Source of the DNA: BD2-11 clade cluster bacterium bin43
Lineage (GTDB): Bacteria; Gemmatimonadota; Gemmatimonadetes; Longimicrobiales; Gaopeijiaceae
Assembly (NCBI GenBank): GCA_002238605.1
Contig: MPMR01000024.1
Coordinates: 1-63,270 of the forward strand
Reading direction: 5' to 3'
DNA length: 63,270 nucleotides
Every line of letters starts with the position of its first letter. Position 1 is the stretch's first letter. The translations under genes and the position numbers were made by a program. Positions 39,505-48,937 of this stretch are shown here, in pieces. The notes beneath the pieces are model-generated. The model was not told the DNA's origin, searched no databases, and saw only the letters and a program-made list of their open reading frames with translations.

Positions 39505-41430
39505 ATGAAGCACTTGACATGGATGGTCGCCGTCGCGGCCCTGGCACTCGTCGCGTGGCGCGGATCGGGGATGGGGGCGGCGGAAGAGGCTGCCTCCGCC
39601 GCGGAGGAAGCCATGCCCGCAGCAGAAGGGAGCGTCTTCGCCACCATCGCTCCCTTCAACAGCTACGGCCACGTCCACGACGCCGACAACGTCGAGGCCA
39701 TGCGGCCGCGCGTCATGGGCACCCACGGGGTGATCTCCTCCGGGCACTACCTGGCCACGCAGGCCGGATACGACGTGCTCAGGGCCGGGGGCAACGCCTT
39801 CGACGCCGGGGTGACGGCCGGCATGGCGCTCAAGGCGCTCAAGATGGACTACGCGGGGTGGACCGGGGTCGCGCCGCTCATCCTCTACAGCGCAGCCGAG
39901 GACCGCGTGATCACCCGGGTCGGGGCCGGGAAGTCCCCTGCGCTCGCCACCCTCGACTACTTCCTCGAGCACGGCAAGTCGCCCATCAACAACGCGTTGA
40001 TCCCCGGGGACGTGGACGTCTGGCTGGCCGCGCTCGACCGCTTCGGAACGCTCGGCTTCAGCGAGGCCGCGCAGCCCACGCTCCGGATCGCGGAGGAGGG
40101 CTACCATCTCTACAAGATGCAGAAGTGGATGATCGAGGATCAGATGGAGGGGATCCTCGACTTTCCCTACAACCGCGACTTCTGGTTTCAGCACGGGGTC
40201 GGCGCACAGGAACTCGGCGACCTCATGGTGAACGCCGATCTCGGGCGGCTCATCCGCTACATGATGGAGGCCGAGCAGCAGGCGCTGGCCGCGGGCGGAA
40301 GCCGTTCCGAGGGCATCCGCGCTGCCCGCGACGCCTTCTACAAGGGCGATCCGGCGCGCGACGTGGACCGCTTCTTCCGCGAGCACGGGGGGATCGTGCG
40401 CTACGACGACATGGCGGGGTACGAGAGCCGCTGGGAGGAGCCCCTGGGCGCGAGCTTCAACGGCTACGACGTCTACACGGGCGACGGGTGGAGCCAGGGG
40501 CCGCGCATCGTGCTGATGCTCAACATGCTCGAGCACTACGACCTCCGCGCGCTCGGCTACAACACGCCGGAGTACATCCACCTCCTGTCCCAGGTCATCA
40601 ACCTGGCGATGGCGGACACCCACAAGTACGTGGGGGATCCGGATTTCGCGCCCGCGCCGGAGGGACTGTACGGGAGGGAATACGCGCGCGAGCGCATCGG
40701 GCTCATCGACGAGAAGAGCGCGTTCCAGGACATGCCGCCGTGGGGAGATCCGGCAGCGATGGCGGCGGTGGCGGACGGCGCCCCGGTGAGCTTCGTGGCG
40801 TCCGGGGCTGCCGCCGTCGCGGACGACGATCCCTCGGCCCGCTCCATCGACACCTCCTCCCTCAACGTCATGGACGGCGAAGGCAACCTGTTCTCGCTCA
40901 CCGAGAGCGACGGCCACACCTTTACGCCCATGATCCCGGGATGGGGCTTCGGGCTGGGCAACCGCATGGGCCAGTTCAACCTGGACCCGGAGCTGGCCAA
41001 CGTCATGGCGCCCGGCAAGCGCCCGCGCAACACCAACTCGCCCCTCCTGGTGATGAAGGATGGGCAGCCGTTCATGGGACTCTCCACCCCCGGCGGCGAT
41101 CAGCAGCTGCAGTCGCTCCTGCAGGTCTTCCTGAACGTGGTGGTGTGGGGGATGTCGCCCGAACAGGCCGTCGACCAGCCCCGCTTCGGCAGCTACAACT
41201 TCCCGGGCAGCGGGAGCGAGGTGAACGGCAGTCCCGCGCTGCTCCGCATGGAGGACCGCATCCCCGCGGAGACGGCGGAAGCGCTGCGCGCAATGGGGCA
41301 CGACGTGCAGTCCTGGGGCCTGTGGAACTGGCGCGCGTGCGCGCCCACGGTGACCTGGCGCGACCCGGAGACCGGGGTGATGATCGCGGCGGGGGACGTG
41401 CGCCGTGAGACGGCGTCGCTCGGATTCTGA
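39505..41430 (+). CDS. exported gamma-glutamyltransferase family protein
   Basis: N-terminal-nucleophile hydrolase that cleaves gamma-glutamyl amides such as glutathione. The signal peptide is MKHLTWMVAVAALALVAW. The large-subunit signature GVISSGHYLATQAGYDVLRAGGNAFDAG is clear. The autoprocessing threonine aligns with Thr450 in SIDTSSLNVMD (TSS where E. coli has TTH). NTNSPLLVMKDG and LSTPGGDQQLQSLLQVFLN are small-subunit motifs. AGGAGGA precedes the ATG. The length is 641 aa. The amidase gene follows within 13 bases, so the two are probably one operon for amide nitrogen scavenging. Confidence 0.88.
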   Translation: MKHLTWMVAVAALALVAWRGSGMGAAEEAASAAEEAMPAAEGSVFATIAPFNSYGHVHDADNVEAMRPRVMGTHGVISSGHYLATQAGYDVLRAGGNAFDAGVTAGMALKALKMDYAGWTGVAPLILYSAAEDRVITRVGAGKSPALATLDYFLEHGKSPINNALIPGDVDVWLAALDRFGTLGFSEAAQPTLRIAEEGYHLYKMQKWMIEDQMEGILDFPYNRDFWFQHGVGAQELGDLMVNADLGRLIRYMMEAEQQALAAGGSRSEGIRAARDAFYKGDPARDVDRFFREHGGIVRYDDMAGYESRWEEPLGASFNGYDVYTGDGWSQGPRIVLMLNMLEHYDLRALGYNTPEYIHLLSQVINLAMADTHKYVGDPDFAPAPEGLYGREYARERIGLIDEKSAFQDMPPWGDPAAMAAVADGAPVSFVASGAAAVADDDPSARSIDTSSLNVMDGEGNLFSLTESDGHTFTPMIPGWGFGLGNRMGQFNLDPELANVMAPGKRPRNTNSPLLVMKDGQPFMGLSTPGGDQQLQSLLQVFLNVVVWGMSPEQAVDQPRFGSYNFPGSGSEVNGSPALLRMEDRIPAETAEALRAMGHDVQSWGLWNWRACAPTVTWRDPETGVMIAAGDVRRETASLGF

Positions 41431-41443
41431 AGGGCGGCAAGCA

Positions 41444-43231
41444 ATGCGTAGCCTCCGACACCTGGTTCCGAGGATGATTCCGGCCCCCGTCCGCAAACCC
41501 CGCTCCCTCCTTGACACCGTTGCCAGCTCGCTCCTCCGTGCGGCCCCCGTCCTCCTCCTGCTCTCCTCGGCGGCATGCGACGCGCGGCGCCCGGAAGCGG
41601 CAGGCTTCTCCGTGGTCGAAGCCGGCATCCCGGAGTTGCAGGCGGCGATGGAGCGCGGGGAGCTCACCTCGCGCCAGCTGGTCGCGGAGTACCTGGTCCG
41701 CATCGGGCTGTATGAGGATCGGCTGAACGCGGCCGTCTCCATCAACCCGAACGCGCTGGCGGAGGCGGAGGCCCTGGACGCCGAGCGGGCGCGGGGCGAG
41801 GTGCGCGGTCCGCTGCACGGGATTCCGGTGGCGCTCAAGGACAACATCCACACCACCCATCTCCCCACCACCGGGGGCGCCCTCGCGTTCGAAGGGTATG
41901 TGCCGCCGTACGAGGCCACCCTGACCACGAACCTGCGGGAAGCCGGCGCGATCGTCATCGCCAAGGCCGGTCTCACCGAGTTCGCCAACTGGATGGCGGG
42001 CCCGCCCCGGCAGATGCCGGGCAACTACAACGCCCTCACCGGGTTCGCCTACAACCCGTACGACCCGCGCCGCGACCCGCGACCGGCCACCAGCGACGGG
42101 CGCCCCGCGCTCAGCACCGGCGGCTCCAGCTCGGGGGTCGGCACCGCCGCGAGCTTCTGGGCCGGAAACGTCGGGACCGACACCGGGGGCTCGGTGATCA
42201 GCCCGTCCAACGCCAACATGCTGGTGGGGATCCGGCCGACGCTGGGGCGCATCAGCCGCTGGGGCATCGCGCCGGTCACCCTCGACCACGACATGGCCGG
42301 CCCCATGACCCGCACGGTGGCCGACGCGACGATCCTGCTGGGCGGGATGGAGAGCCCGGCGCCCGACCCCAACGACCCGGCCACCGGCATCTGCGAGCCG
42401 CCCCCGGGGCGGGACTACACGCAGTTCCTGAACCCCGACGGCCTCGAGGGCGCCCGCATCGGCATCCCGCGCGCCTTCTACTACGATGCCGTCCAGCTGG
42501 ACGGAGACGAGGGAACCCGGGGCGGGCTCACCGAGGCGCAGGCAGCACTCATGGCGGAGGCGATCGCGGTGCTGGAGGCCAGTGGCGCGGTGGTCGTGGA
42601 TCCCGCCGACGTGCCCAGCTACGCCCACCCCGACCCGGACTCGAACTTCGCCGCCTGGGGCTTCTGCGCGGGCGCCCACCAGACCAAGGGCTCCGACCAG
42701 AACTGCTCGGTGAACTTCAAGTACGGCGCCAAGCGTGATTTCAACGCGTGGCTGGAGAGCCTGGGCCCGGATGCACCCGTGACGACGCTGACCGAACTCC
42801 GCCAGTGGAACCTCGACCACGCGGACGCCGGCGCGGCCAGGTACGGCCAGTCGCGCTTCGACATCTCGGACGAGATGGACGTGGAGGCCGACCGCGCCCG
42901 CAACGAGGCCGACATGGCGCGCGACGAGCTGCTCAGCCGCACCCGCGGCATCGACGCGGTGCTCGCCGAACACGAACTGGACGCGATCTTCACGCCGGGC
43001 AGCCGGGGAGCCGGCCTTGCCGCCCGCTCCGGCACTCCGATCGTCGTAGTGCCCTTCGGTTTCGTGCCCAACGAGCCGGCAACGCCCTTCCCGGAAGGGT
43101 TCGATGCCCGCCCCGCGCCCTTCGGCGTCGGGTTCACCGGGGCCAACTGCAGCGAGCCCCGACTGATCGAGCTGGCGTACGCGTTCGAGCAGGCCACGCG
43201 CCGGCGGGTGCCGCCTCGCGGGTTTCCCTGA
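41444..43231 (+). CDS. amidase-signature lipoprotein
   Basis: Exported amidase of the Ser-cisSer-Lys family. The N-terminal stretch ends in a lipobox LLLSSAAC after an unusually long 40-residue lead; an in-frame ATG at 41474 would shorten it. The catalytic lysine is in VALKDNI (Lys132), the cis-serine in TGGSSSGVG and the nucleophile in DTGGSVISPSN (Ser250). AGPMTRTVADATILL is also typical. The protein is 595 aa. Its substrate cannot be read from sequence. Together with the gamma-glutamyltransferase it suggests surface or periplasmic peptide/amide breakdown. Confidence 0.88.
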   Translation: MRSLRHLVPRMIPAPVRKPRSLLDTVASSLLRAAPVLLLLSSAACDARRPEAAGFSVVEAGIPELQAAMERGELTSRQLVAEYLVRIGLYEDRLNAAVSINPNALAEAEALDAERARGEVRGPLHGIPVALKDNIHTTHLPTTGGALAFEGYVPPYEATLTTNLREAGAIVIAKAGLTEFANWMAGPPRQMPGNYNALTGFAYNPYDPRRDPRPATSDGRPALSTGGSSSGVGTAASFWAGNVGTDTGGSVISPSNANMLVGIRPTLGRISRWGIAPVTLDHDMAGPMTRTVADATILLGGMESPAPDPNDPATGICEPPPGRDYTQFLNPDGLEGARIGIPRAFYYDAVQLDGDEGTRGGLTEAQAALMAEAIAVLEASGAVVVDPADVPSYAHPDPDSNFAAWGFCAGAHQTKGSDQNCSVNFKYGAKRDFNAWLESLGPDAPVTTLTELRQWNLDHADAGAARYGQSRFDISDEMDVEADRARNEADMARDELLSRTRGIDAVLAEHELDAIFTPGSRGAGLAARSGTPIVVVPFGFVPNEPATPFPEGFDARPAPFGVGFTGANCSEPRLIELAYAFEQATRRRVPPRGFP

Positions 43232-43403
43232 GCGAGATCCACCCACAACCCGGGTGGCGCGGACGAAGACGCGGCACACCGGCGTCACCGGGCGGCGGCA
43301 ACCGTCGGTGGGGACCGCTTTCGGGCCACGCGCTCATCCACCACATTGCCCTTTCCCCGACTCGCCTGAGCCTTTCCTGCATGTCCCGATCGGAGATGAG
43401 ACG

Positions 43404-44408
43404 ATGAAGAAGCCGCTCCTCCTCGCCCTGTCCCTCACCTTCGCGATCCCCGTCCTCGCCCAGAACCACGCGCCCAACCCCTACCGCGCCGTACCGGATG
43501 TGTGGGGCGAGCTGCCCGAGGGCCGCACCTGGGGCTCCACCAGCGCCGTCTATCCTGCCGCCGACGGCAACATCTGGGTGGCGGAGCGCTGCGGCGAGAA
43601 CACCTGCGTGGGGCACGACGACCTCGATCCCATCCTGCTCTTCGACGTCGACGGCAACCTGCTGCGCAGCTTCGGCGCGGGGATGTTTGAGTGGCCGCAC
43701 GGCATCCATGTCGATCCCGACGGCAACCTCTGGGTCACCGACGCGCGCGGGGGCGAGCGGCGCGGCCACCAGGTGCACAAGTTCACCCCCGAGGGCGAGC
43801 TGATGATGAGCCTCGGCCAGGCCGGAGTCGCCGGCGACGGACCGGACACCTTCGACCAGCCCTCCGACGTCCTCGTGGCGCCCAACGGCGACATCTTCGT
43901 GGCCGACGGCCACGGCACGGGCGGCAACAACCGCATCGTCAAGTTCACCAGCGGCGGCGACTTCATCATGGAGTGGGGCAGCACGGGCGCCGAGAACGGC
44001 GAATTCCGGGACCCTCACGCGCTGGCCATGGATTCCCGTGGCCGGCTCTTCGTCGGCGACCGCAAGAACAACCGCCTGCAGATCTTCGACCAGGACGGCA
44101 ACCACCTGGACACCTGGACCCAGTTCGGGCGGCCCAGCGGGCTCTTCATCGACGCCAACGACGTGCTCTACTCGGCCGACTCCGAGTCCTCCACCGGCGG
44201 CGGCATCCCCAACGCCGGCTGGGTGCGCGGGATCCGCGTCGGCAGCGTGGTGGACGGGCTGGTCACCTCCTTCATCCCGGACCCCGACTGGCATGTGTAC
44301 GTGCGGGGCACCACCGGGGCGGAAGGGGTGGCGGCGGACGCCTTCGGCAACGTCTACGGCGCGGAGGTGGGGCCGCGCATGCTGCGCAAGTACGTGCGGG
44401 TGCGGTAG
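43404..44408 (+). CDS. secreted NHL-repeat beta-propeller protein
   Basis: Exported propeller resembling peptidyl-alpha-hydroxyglycine alpha-amidating lyases. The signal peptide is MKKPLLLALSLTFAIPVLAQ. NHL-type repeats recur: SAVYPAADGNIWVAE, PHGIHVDPDGNLWVTDARG, PSDVLVAPNGDIFVADGHG, PHALAMDSRGRLFVGDRKNNRLQIF and PSGLFIDANDVLYSAD. The length of 334 aa fits six blades. GGAG a few bases upstream supports the ATG. The catalytic specificity is unknown. Confidence 0.82.
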   Translation: MKKPLLLALSLTFAIPVLAQNHAPNPYRAVPDVWGELPEGRTWGSTSAVYPAADGNIWVAERCGENTCVGHDDLDPILLFDVDGNLLRSFGAGMFEWPHGIHVDPDGNLWVTDARGGERRGHQVHKFTPEGELMMSLGQAGVAGDGPDTFDQPSDVLVAPNGDIFVADGHGTGGNNRIVKFTSGGDFIMEWGSTGAENGEFRDPHALAMDSRGRLFVGDRKNNRLQIFDQDGNHLDTWTQFGRPSGLFIDANDVLYSADSESSTGGGIPNAGWVRGIRVGSVVDGLVTSFIPDPDWHVYVRGTTGAEGVAADAFGNVYGAEVGPRMLRKYVRVR

Positions 44409-44497
44409 GGCAGGCCTCCGGTCTGCCCAGGCGGTGGCGACTCCGACGGCGCGGGGAGTTGGCCCATCGGATTGGTTTCTGACGAGAGCAAGCCCTT

Positions 44498-45742
44498 ATG
44501 AGTGCTGCGAGAAAGCCCGGTTGGCTGCGTTTCTGGGTAGCGTGGATCACCCCGGTTGTGATTGTGTGGATCGTCCTCGGCACGCGAATCGATTTCGGCT
44601 CGCAGTCCGTCGCCCCCGGACTCTCGGGACCGGAGGCGAACCGTTCCCTTGTCCCCGGACCTTCGACATTCGACTCATCTGAGCTTCCACAGCTCACCCA
44701 CGCATTGTCGGTCATCGCCGGTGGATTCTTCCTTCCCGACTCCGGAATCGCTCTGGTCGAACGCACCGAGGTCTACTTCGTCGACATGGCGTCCGGGGAA
44801 ACCAGGGTGTTCGGCCGGGAGGGTGGCGGGCCGCACGAGTTCCGCCGTATCCAACGGGCCTTGCGTAGCCCGCAGGGCATCGCGCTCGAGGACAACTACC
44901 GGGTTCGCGTAGTGTTCCTCGACAACAGCGGCGAGTACGTAGGCGACATGCGCTATAACAACGTCCCGTTCAAGGGCGGCGTTATGGACGCACGACCGGT
45001 GGCGGTTCATCAGGATGGTCGCATCGTCTTCCGTGACAGGGAAGGCAAGGATTTCCGCAGTTACCGGGGACGTACATGGGACGCGATCGAGTACCTTGCA
45101 GTGGACAGCGCGGGCGAAGTCGAGGTCGTCGCCCAGGCCAAGGGGTCCGAATATCACTACGAGGCGAAGCGGAATGGCAGCGTGATCTTCGGGCATACCA
45201 CTCTGATGGCGGCTTCCCCGGATCGCGTCACCATCGCCGAGACCGACCAGGAGGCGATCCAGGTGTTGGGATGGGATGGAGGCGAAGTCGGCCGCATTCC
45301 CATGCCGCCGGCCGTTCGGCCATCCGGAGACCAGGTGCGTGCGGCGCGCGAGTACGAGGCTGATTGGCCCTTGAGAGTAGCGGAGATCATGAGCAGAAAC
45401 TCCGCCGGAGTGCCGGCCCAACTGCGAGAGCATTTCGCCGACCCCCGTAACTTGCGTCTCGATTACGACAACTGGCCGGTGAACGACCCGGCACCGCCGA
45501 TCGATCAGCTGTTCGTCGATTTCGACGAGAGGCTCTGGGTGCGCGACTACCACTTCGCCGACCAGGACAGCGTGACCTGGCGGGTGTGGGACATGGAGCG
45601 GCTTGCGCCGCTGTTCCAGGTGAAGCTGGCGGCCGACGAAGAGCTGCTGGACGCGAGAGGGGACGTCGTACTGCTGCGCCGCGAGGACGAACTGGACGTT
45701 CCGCGGGCCGTGGTGAGCAGGCTTGAACCAGCAGCGCCGTGA
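44498..45742 (+). CDS. 6-bladed beta-propeller protein, divergent paralog A
   Basis: A 414-aa protein with an N-terminal membrane anchor or uncleaved signal (FWVAWITPVVIVWIVLG). The family motif appears as FGREGGGPHEFRRIQ, in place of the usual GxGPGEF. It ends with the family C-terminus EDELDVPRAVVSRL. It belongs to the exported 6-bladed propeller group expanded in Gemmatimonadota-like genomes; the function is unknown, with surface binding or sensing plausible. It is followed by another member after 55 bases. Confidence 0.72.
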   Translation: MSAARKPGWLRFWVAWITPVVIVWIVLGTRIDFGSQSVAPGLSGPEANRSLVPGPSTFDSSELPQLTHALSVIAGGFFLPDSGIALVERTEVYFVDMASGETRVFGREGGGPHEFRRIQRALRSPQGIALEDNYRVRVVFLDNSGEYVGDMRYNNVPFKGGVMDARPVAVHQDGRIVFRDREGKDFRSYRGRTWDAIEYLAVDSAGEVEVVAQAKGSEYHYEAKRNGSVIFGHTTLMAASPDRVTIAETDQEAIQVLGWDGGEVGRIPMPPAVRPSGDQVRAAREYEADWPLRVAEIMSRNSAGVPAQLREHFADPRNLRLDYDNWPVNDPAPPIDQLFVDFDERLWVRDYHFADQDSVTWRVWDMERLAPLFQVKLAADEELLDARGDVVLLRREDELDVPRAVVSRLEPAAP

Positions 45743-45797
45743 AGTCGCCGCGCCCTGAAGTCCGGCACGAGGCACCCAACGTTGCGATGAGGGCCCG

Positions 45798-47126
45798 ATG
45801 AAACGAATCGCCTGCCAGATCCTGGCGACCCTGCTCGCCGCCCCGGCCGTCGCGCAGGACCAGGCGATGACCTTGGACATGGCCGAGGTATACCGCGTTG
45901 GCGGTGTGGACGCGCAGGAGGAGTGGGCGTTCTTCGGGCCTGGCTTGCGGATGAGCTTCGACGGTGCCGGCAACTTGGTGGTGCTGGATGTTCTGGACAA
46001 TCGGGTCGTCGTCATCGGACCCGACGGCCGACTTGTGCGTGCCGTCGGCCGCACGGGCGAGGGGCCCGGCGAGTTCCGGCAATTAATGGCCCTCGCGGTG
46101 TGGCGCGACGGCCGCATCGCCGTGCCCGACCTCCGCCATGCCGCGATTCAGGTGTTCAGTCCGGAAGGCGACCTCGAGCGGTTCGTCAGGATGGACGACG
46201 AGGACAAACCTCTATCCAGCGCCCTCTTTCACGAAGAGATTCGGGCCGATCAGCGGGGCGAGAGGATCATCGCTCAAGGCGTCGGGGGCGTGCTGGTCGA
46301 AATGGCGAACCGCAGGAACCGGCTCATGGGGCATCAGGACGACGAGCCTTCACCGGGTGTCGACGACCGGGCGCTCGAGACACTGGACTTCTCCGGCGAC
46401 GTGGTGGTATCAACGCCGATCCTGCAGGGATGGAGGGCTCCTCGCCCGGAACCCGGGCTGTCACCCGCCGACGAAGAGGATTGGGGGAAGGTGGTCGCGT
46501 CGATGGAAGACCGTTACTTCGAGCCGGGATTTCATTGGGATGTGCTGCCCGGCGGCGCCATCGCCTACTCCGACTCCTCGGCGTACGCCATCAAGCTCGC
46601 CTCTCCCGATGGATCGGTCACTCACGTACTGAGACGGGCGCTCTCGCCGCAAGCGCTTTCCCAGCGCATCCGGCGGGCAACGATCGCCTACCACCTCGAA
46701 CGCCTGGAGGAGAGGTACGAGAACGCTCCCTCGACAGGTCTGCCTTTCATGGCGCCGGATCCGGAGGGGCGCCGGCGGAGGATTCGCGAGCGCGGGTTCT
46801 ACCACGAAATCCCCGTGGTGCGAGGGTTGAAGGCCACCTGGGACGGCGGGATCTGGATCCAGCGCCGCGGCGAGGATCCCTGGGACGACGAAGGCCCGAT
46901 CGATGTCTTCAACGCGGATCGCGAGTACCTGGGCACGCTGCCTGCCGGCGACCCGGGGATGCCGGCCGCTTTCGGGCCCGATGGTCTCGCGGTCCACCTC
47001 GAACGCGATGAACTCGATGTGCCGACGCTCGTGGTGAGCCGGTTTACCGCCTCCACACCCCCACCCCGTTCTCGTAGACGATCTCCGTCCCGAAGGGGCG
47101 CGACAGCTCCGCCAGGTGCTCGATGA
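45798..47126 (+). CDS. 6-bladed beta-propeller protein, paralog B, with read-through tail
   Basis: A 442-aa exported protein (signal peptide MKRIACQILATLLAAPAVAQ). Propeller motifs include LRMSFDGAGNLVVLDVLDNRVVVIG and VGRTGEGPGEFRQLMALAV. The family C-terminus ERDELDVPTLVVSRF is reached at about 47044, but the frame continues for about 27 basic, Pro/Ser-rich residues that lie antisense over the 3' end of the CapA-like gene. The original stop was probably lost, or the two convergent genes were brought together by a rearrangement. Confidence 0.72.
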   Translation: MKRIACQILATLLAAPAVAQDQAMTLDMAEVYRVGGVDAQEEWAFFGPGLRMSFDGAGNLVVLDVLDNRVVVIGPDGRLVRAVGRTGEGPGEFRQLMALAVWRDGRIAVPDLRHAAIQVFSPEGDLERFVRMDDEDKPLSSALFHEEIRADQRGERIIAQGVGGVLVEMANRRNRLMGHQDDEPSPGVDDRALETLDFSGDVVVSTPILQGWRAPRPEPGLSPADEEDWGKVVASMEDRYFEPGFHWDVLPGGAIAYSDSSAYAIKLASPDGSVTHVLRRALSPQALSQRIRRATIAYHLERLEERYENAPSTGLPFMAPDPEGRRRRIRERGFYHEIPVVRGLKATWDGGIWIQRRGEDPWDDEGPIDVFNADREYLGTLPAGDPGMPAAFGPDGLAVHLERDELDVPTLVVSRFTASTPPPRSRRRSPSRRGATAPPGAR

Positions 47127-48465
47127 TCCTGCGCCCCAGCTCCTCCGGGGCGATGCGCGGCGTGCCCCGCTGCGACCGGGGCGCCTTCCAGCCCAGCTCG
47201 ATCGGGTGGAAGATGATCTCCACCGCTTCGCTTCCCTCGAAGGTCACCACCGGCACCACGCTCTCGTACCAGCGCGAATCGGTCGGAAAGCCGGTCGTCG
47301 GGTTGCCGTCCTCGTCGACCCGGAAGCGGGTGTCGTAGATTTCCGAGGCCAGCCGGTCCAGCGGGAGACCGTAGCGGTCGCGCTGGTCGGACGGCATCGG
47401 GTCGATGGTTTCGTTCTGGAAGATGAAGTCGCCCAGCGAATAGAAGATGGGCCGGCCGTTGTGGATCTCCACGCCGCGCAGCTGGTGCGGACCATGGATG
47501 ATGAAGGTGGCGGCCCCGGCGTCGATGACCTGGCGCGCGAACTCGACCATCCAGTCGGGCGGCGTCATGAAGGCGTTGCCGGGCTCGTGTGAATGGCTGT
47601 TGGCGACCACGTAGTCGCCCTGATCGGTGGCGTTGCGCACCTCGTGCAGCACCCGCTCCCGGTCGACGTCGTTCAGCGTGACGATGGTGCGGTCTTCGTC
47701 TCCGGGATACACGGTGATCCCGAAGGCCCGCACCGGCACCCCCTCGTCGTCCCCCACTTCGAGACCCTGCGCCCCAGCCACCTCGCGCAGGGCCTCCATG
47801 GTTGCGGGCGATCCCTCGTGGCGGGTGTTCAGCCGGAGCGCGTTCAGCCCCGGGCGCCCCTGCACGGTGGGACCGGCCCGGCCGGCGCGCGACATCGGCG
47901 TGTGACTCGACGCCATCCCGATCAGCGCGATGCGCCCCTTGGGCGTCTCCAGGTACCCCGGGCGGCTGGCCCATCCCAGGTTTTCTCCCGCGCCGGCATG
48001 CACCAGCCCCCATTCGTCCATGAGCTGGCCGGTAAGGCGCATGCCCTCCACCCCGTAGTCGGTGGTGTGGTTGTTGGCCCGGTTGAAGAGGTCGAAGCCC
48101 ATGTCGACGAGGTCCTTCAGCGTCTCGGGTGAACCCACCTCGTAGTTGCCCCCGTTCTCGGCCGCCGGCCATCCGGTGAACTCCTGCAGGCGGAAAACCG
48201 ACTGCTCCAGGTTCATGAAGGCGGCGTCCGCCCCCTGGATGACGTCGACCAACTCCTGGAAGGCGGGATCCCCGGGATGATCGAACTGCATCACGCGGCG
48301 GTTCATGATCACGTCGCCCGCCCCTGCCAGAGTCCAGCGGGTGTCTGCGTCGATGGGCGAGCGGGTCTGGGCGCTTGCGGGGAGCGGGACTGCGAGCAAC
48401 AGGGCGGCGGCGAAGATCATCGTCAGGCTGTGCCCGGACTCGGGCCGGGGATGGATCACTCGCAT
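47044..48465 (-). CDS. exported CapA-family metallophosphatase-like protein
   Basis: CapA/PgsA-type protein of the calcineurin-like fold, named for poly-gamma-glutamate capsule synthesis. The signal peptide is contained in MIFAAALLLAVPLPASAQ. Motifs are LAGAGDVIMNRRV, DAAFMNLEQSVF, FNRANNHTTDYG, VVANSHSHEPGN, FIIHGPHQLRGVEIH and IFYSLGDFIFQNE. The ATG at 48465 has GGAGG about nine bases upstream. No other capsule gene is nearby, so a capsule role is doubtful here. Its 3' end overlaps the tail of the convergent propeller gene by 83 bases. Confidence 0.86.
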   Translation of the reverse strand: MRVIHPRPESGHSLTMIFAAALLLAVPLPASAQTRSPIDADTRWTLAGAGDVIMNRRVMQFDHPGDPAFQELVDVIQGADAAFMNLEQSVFRLQEFTGWPAAENGGNYEVGSPETLKDLVDMGFDLFNRANNHTTDYGVEGMRLTGQLMDEWGLVHAGAGENLGWASRPGYLETPKGRIALIGMASSHTPMSRAGRAGPTVQGRPGLNALRLNTRHEGSPATMEALREVAGAQGLEVGDDEGVPVRAFGITVYPGDEDRTIVTLNDVDRERVLHEVRNATDQGDYVVANSHSHEPGNAFMTPPDWMVEFARQVIDAGAATFIIHGPHQLRGVEIHNGRPIFYSLGDFIFQNETIDPMPSDQRDRYGLPLDRLASEIYDTRFRVDEDGNPTTGFPTDSRWYESVVPVVTFEGSEAVEIIFHPIELGWKAPRSQRGTPRIAPEELGRRIIEHLAELSRPFGTEIVYENGVGVWRR

Positions 48466-48490
48466 CGAAGTCCTCCGGAAGAAGCTCGCA

Positions 48491-48934
48491 TCACAGGAAG
48501 CGTGCATCCCAAGCTACGTCGACAGCCTCTGCCACGCTCACGCGCCCGAAGTCCGGATGCAGCGGGTTGAGGATCACGTTCCAGCCCCAGGGCTGCGCGA
48601 CGAAGGAGGGAACCCTCAGCGCAACGGACCGGCCCGACTCCACCCACTGCGCGCCGATCTCGCGCGATCGGGCCGCGTTGCGCCAGTCTGGACGTTCCGC
48701 CTCGCCAACCGCAGGAACAGGGCAGTCCTCCGGGATCACGATGCGGGACGCGATGCGTGTGACGGGGAGTCTGCCCGTCGTCGTATGCGCCAACTGCTCC
48801 AGCATTGCTCCCTCGTAAGCCAGTGATGCGTAGACCATGCGAACGCCCCGCGGATTCCAACGTCCGCCGACCAGGCCCGCACCGATTCCATCGAGGGCCG
48901 GATAGCGCTGGCGATGGATTCTGTAGACGTTCAA
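48491..48934 (-). CDS. RES-domain toxin
   Basis: RES family toxin, expected to degrade NAD+. The 147-aa protein starts NVYRIHRQRYPALDG and has GGRWNPRGVRMVYASLAYEGAMLEQLAH. Conserved Arg, Glu and the C-terminal NPLHPDF (the NP.HPDF block) are present. The start codon is the TTG at 48934 (no ATG or GTG fits the family N-terminus), three bases after the antitoxin stop. The weak codon may keep toxin output below antitoxin output. It pairs with the MbcA/Xre-type antitoxin directly upstream. Confidence 0.88.
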   Translation of the reverse strand: MNVYRIHRQRYPALDGIGAGLVGGRWNPRGVRMVYASLAYEGAMLEQLAHTTTGRLPVTRIASRIVIPEDCPVPAVGEAERPDWRNAARSREIGAQWVESGRSVALRVPSFVAQPWGWNVILNPLHPDFGRVSVAEAVDVAWDARFL

Positions 48935-48937
48935 TCG

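Noticed and set aside
39436-42024. 862-residue minus-strand frame over the gamma-glutamyltransferase and amidase genes
   Set aside because: Both plus-strand genes show complete catalytic motifs; the antisense product is His/Arg/Gly-rich noise.
47044-48465. Capsule biosynthesis locus
   Set aside because: Only one CapA-like gene is present, with no polymerase or export genes around it.
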